This document shows positions 63,210-64,000 of a stretch of DNA of 64,000 nucleotides, piece after piece. Each line of letters begins with the position of its first letter. Position 1 is the first letter of the stretch. The translations under genes were made by a program, and so were the position numbers. The notes beneath the pieces are model-generated. The model was not told the origin of the DNA, ran no database searches, and saw only the letters and a program-made list of their open reading frames with translations. Source of the DNA: Xiphias gladius (lineage: Eukaryota > Chordata > Actinopteri > Istiophoriformes > Xiphiidae); the NCBI RefSeq assembly GCF_016859285.1, contig NC_053420.1, positions 25,852,045 through 25,916,044 on the forward strand. The letters are read 5' to 3'.

Positions 63210-64000
63210 ATGGTCCACTGGACCACACAGTGGGGGACATGTGTCTGGATCCAGACTCTGCTGGCCTTTGCCTTGGCCAACTGTCGCTCACTGGCCCCAA
63301 GTCCTGTCAACTACTCTGTGGTTTACACCATGCCCTTCTTCCAGGCCCGGGGTCCCATCCAGAACATTGTCAACAACTCGTTTTACCAGGAGGTGTATGT
63401 AGCCTCTCAGAATGTGATCGAAGCTGTGAACAGAAGCTTGGAGAAGGTGTGGGAGCTCCGCACTGGGCCGGTGGGAAGCCCAGAGTGTCAGATATGTAAT
63501 TTGTGTGACATTGACAAAGACCCCAACTTCCTGGAAGATACAAACAATCAGATCTTGTTGCTGGATACTCTCTTTATGTATTTATATTCATGTGGAAGTT
63601 CTCAGTATGGTGTGTGCTATTTCCACCAACTGAACTCGAATGGAGAGCCGCCTTCTCTTTCTAAGTGTTTGTTCAGAAAGGATTCCAACTCTGCTGCCTA
63701 CTGTCCTGACTGTGTGGCAAGCCCTCTTGGAACCAAAGTCACCATGGTTGAAGAGGGTCAAACTGTCTACTTCTTTGTTGCCACCACTGTAAATGAGAGT
63801 GTGACCCAGCGTTACGGCAGGAAGTCTATATCAGTTCGTCGACCACTGGCCACTGAAGATGGTTTCTACAGTGATGTACGTGGCTTAACTGTCCTTCCTG
63901 GCCTGCGGAGGACGTACCATATTGAATATGTCTACAGCTTTTTCACTCAGGAGTTTGTCTACTTCCTCTCAGTGCAGAGAGAGAGCCCCGATCAGGACTC
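63210..64000 (+). CDS. mst1r: Macrophage-stimulating protein receptor (RON), N-terminal Sema part, cut by window end
   Basis: A 263-codon frame runs open from ATG at 63,210 to the window edge. MST1R is a MET-family receptor tyrosine kinase activated by MSP (MST1), controlling epithelial and macrophage behaviour at the cell surface. The start [20 protein letters not shown] fits a signal peptide with a hydrophobic core. Sema-domain matches to human MST1R are [60 protein letters not shown] and [18 protein letters not shown]-glycosylation sites include NYS, NNS, NRS and NES. The exon begins after TCTAATCCAG at 63,108; the frame is open upstream of the ATG but has no earlier Met. MET-family genes encode most of the Sema domain in this one exon, which fits the lack of a donor before the edge. 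The kinase domain lies beyond the window. MET itself is less likely, given [11 protein letters not shown] and the traip-mon1a neighbours. Confidence 0.9.
   Translation, partial: MVHWTTQWGTCVWIQTLLAFALANCRSLAPSPVNYSVVYTMPFFQARGPIQNIVNNSFYQEVYVASQNVIEAVNRSLEKVWELRTGPVGSPECQICNLCDIDKDPNFLEDTNNQILLLDTLFMYLYSCGSSQYGVCYFHQLNSNGEPPSLSKCLFRKDSNSAAYCPDCVASPLGTKVTMVEEGQTVYFFVATTVNESVTQRYGRKSISVRRPLATEDGFYSDVRGLTVLPGLRRTYHIEYVYSFFTQEFVYFLSVQRESPDQD

Overview
This window is nuclear DNA from a ray-finned fish, most likely a percomorph-type teleost. The evidence is spliced vertebrate genes with compact GT-AG introns, long (GT)n microsatellites, an old Tc1-like transposon and several short repeat families familiar from teleost genomes. 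The species cannot be told from sequence alone. No prokaryotic, viral or CRISPR-type system was found.

Layout. (1) 5,287-10,832 (+): ccdc120, a nine-exon gene for a cytohesin-binding, centriole-associated coiled-coil protein; its 3' UTR probably runs to about 13.2 kb. (2) 15.4-23.1 kb (+): an SRPK3-like SR-protein kinase with a CpG-rich first exon and 13 coding exons, followed by a degraded Tc1-like transposon (23,491-24,975). (3) 26,722-30,263 (+): comt, catechol O-methyltransferase, five coding exons, one intron with a GC-AG donor. (4) 32,794-44,144 (+): grm6, the group III metabotropic glutamate receptor of retinal ON-bipolar cells, ten coding exons. (5) 46,167-50,096 (-): traip, the RING E3 ligase of replisome unloading and DNA repair, fifteen coding exons. 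It converges tail-to-tail on grm6, with poly(A) signals 7 bp apart. (6) 51,884-57,477 (+): mon1a, a subunit of the Mon1-Ccz1 Rab7 exchange factor, head-to-head with traip. (7) about 58.9 kb to the window end (+): mst1r (RON receptor tyrosine kinase), with a GC-rich non-coding first exon, a ~3.8 kb intron and the start of a large Sema-domain exon cut by the window edge. traip, mon1a and mst1r also lie close together on human 3p21, so this end of the window is an old linkage group.

The genes are not a functional pathway; they are unrelated neighbours. Every coding model below was built by joining exons at splice sites and keeping phase. All six complete models close without an internal stop (617, 577, 264, 900, 449 and 521 aa). 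Non-coding 5' exons are inferred from splice signals only.

The more interesting points are details. They include a Cys replacing the first Arg of the TRQYR motif in the SRPK, a 26-nt microexon in its spacer, a GC-AG intron in comt, overlapping convergent poly(A) signals between grm6 and traip, a 15-codon upstream ORF ending 5 nt before the mon1a start, and lineage changes in the TRAIP RING and PIP-box. There are also an unidentified protein-coding relic inside mst1r intron 1, several perfect hairpins, and repeat families present in two or three copies. I saw no clear evidence of a previously undescribed system.
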